Origin: Beijerinckiaceae bacterium
GTDB taxonomy: Bacteria > Pseudomonadota > Alphaproteobacteria > Rhizobiales > Beijerinckiaceae
Assembly: GCA_024304885.1 (NCBI GenBank)
Contig: JALJOM010000003.1
Coordinates: 2,452,110 to 2,516,109 of the forward strand
Length of the DNA: 64,000 nucleotides
Direction of reading: 5' to 3'
The position numbers and the translations under genes are program-made. Numbering within the stretch: position 1 is the stretch's first letter; the number at the start of each line of letters is the position of its first letter. Under the pieces are notes generated by a model. That model searched no databases and was not told the origin of the DNA. It was given only the letters and a program-made list of their open reading frames with translations. Shown here in pieces: positions 63,618 to 64,000 of this stretch.

Positions 63618-64000
63618 ATGGCGAAATGGGTCTATACGTTCGGCGGCGGTCGCGCCGAGGGAGCGAGCCGCCTCGGCGACCTTCTCGGCGGCAAGGGTGC
63701 CAATCTCGCCGAGATGGCGAATCTCGGGCTTCCGGTCCCGCCCGGCTTCACCATTACGACCGAGGTCTGCACCTATTTCTACGCCAATCGGCGGACCTAT
63801 CCGTCGGACCTCGCGGTAGAGGTCGAGGCCGCGCTCGCCTCCGTCGGCGCCTTGACCGGCCATGCGTTCGGCGACGAGAGCAATCCGTTGCTCGTCTCGG
63901 TGCGCTCCGGCGCCAAGGCGTCCATGCCGGGAATGATGGATACGGTTCTGAACCTCGGCCTCAACGATATTTCCGTCGAGGCCCTGGCGCGCCTGGCCGG
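63618..64000 (+). CDS. ppdK: Pyruvate, phosphate dikinase, N-terminal part (continues beyond window)
   Basis: Interconverts pyruvate and phosphoenolpyruvate using ATP and phosphate. Only 127 residues are in the window. They match the N-terminal ATP-grasp-type domain: [34 protein letters not shown] and [20 protein letters not shown], which includes the nucleotide-binding arginine. ATG 63618 is supported by gaggaagc upstream. The gene is cut at the right edge. Confidence 0.93.
   Translation, partial: MAKWVYTFGGGRAEGASRLGDLLGGKGANLAEMANLGLPVPPGFTITTEVCTYFYANRRTYPSDLAVEVEAALASVGALTGHAFGDESNPLLVSVRSGAKASMPGMMDTVLNLGLNDISVEALARLA

Overview
The window is GC-rich DNA from an alphaproteobacterium, most likely of the order Hyphomicrobiales (Methylobacteriaceae/Beijerinckiaceae/Bradyrhizobiaceae-like). 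The evidence is the rpoZ-rsh-pdxJ-acpS run, the lptG-lptD-surA-pdxA-rsmA run, the phaAB/phaR pair, a bolA/J-domain/cobS/cobT neighbourhood, a coxMNOP-type oxidase, a tripartite tricarboxylate transporter, and short palindromic intergenic repeats of the kind common in this order. The genus cannot be fixed from sequence alone. I see no rRNA, tRNA, CRISPR array, transposase or integrase.

Layout. 1-6.2 kb: capsule or surface polysaccharide genes (sulfotransferase-like protein, KpsE-type and KpsT-type export proteins, and a divergent two-domain glycosyltransferase). 6.3-10.2 kb: one very large secreted protein with an N,N-dimethylformamidase-like domain and three DUF4082-type repeats. 10.2-11.8 kb: a gene-empty stretch. 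11.8-12.7 kb: an MpaB-type oxygenase gene broken by one base. 13.4-17.1 kb: polyhydroxybutyrate genes phaB, phaA and phaR. 17.1-22.2 kb: an SGNH acyltransferase-like gene, acpS, pdxJ, rsh and rpoZ. 23-24.3 kb: NYN-domain protein and uracil-DNA glycosylase. 24.3-30.9 kb: LPS-transport and housekeeping operon lptG-lptD-surA-pdxA-rsmA, with no lptF beside it. 31.4-34.7 kb: pepA, holC and a di-haem peroxidase. 34.8-36.4 kb: an orphan gene between two palindromic elements. 36.6-42.5 kb: small conserved gene, bolA, J-domain protein, cobS, two small inserted genes, cobT, yidB-like. 42.5-46 kb: Ste24-type protease, a 26-codon membrane-peptide gene, and a PHB-depolymerase-type esterase with its ribbon-helix-helix regulator. 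46.3-49.4 kb: homoserine dehydrogenase, HTH/coiled-coil protein, DUF2189 protein. 49.8-54.4 kb: haem-copper oxidase operon. 55.2-60.7 kb: tctCBA transporter, acetyltransferase and small genes, haem-binding-like protein. 61.3-64 kb: dxs and the start of ppdK.

How genes work together. phaA and phaB convert acetyl-CoA to 3-hydroxybutyryl-CoA, and phaR, read divergently, is the likely granule-linked regulator. The esterase at 44.3-45.5 kb may act on a related polyester and is coupled by a 4-base overlap to a regulator whose promoter holds a perfect 28-bp palindrome. The lptG-lptD-surA operon links LPS export with outer-membrane protein folding. The five-gene oxidase operon encodes subunits II, I, two subunit III-like proteins and a subunit IV. 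tctCBA is a complete solute-uptake system. CobS/CobT here look like a general AAA+/VWA pair rather than part of a cobalamin pathway, since no other cobalamin gene is nearby.

The main points for follow-up are two intergenic repeat families (one with compensatory changes in its hairpin), a 26-aa membrane peptide with its own Shine-Dalgarno and terminator, the palindromic operator of the esterase operon, the missing lptF, the split cobS/cobT pair and the single-base frameshift in the MpaB gene.
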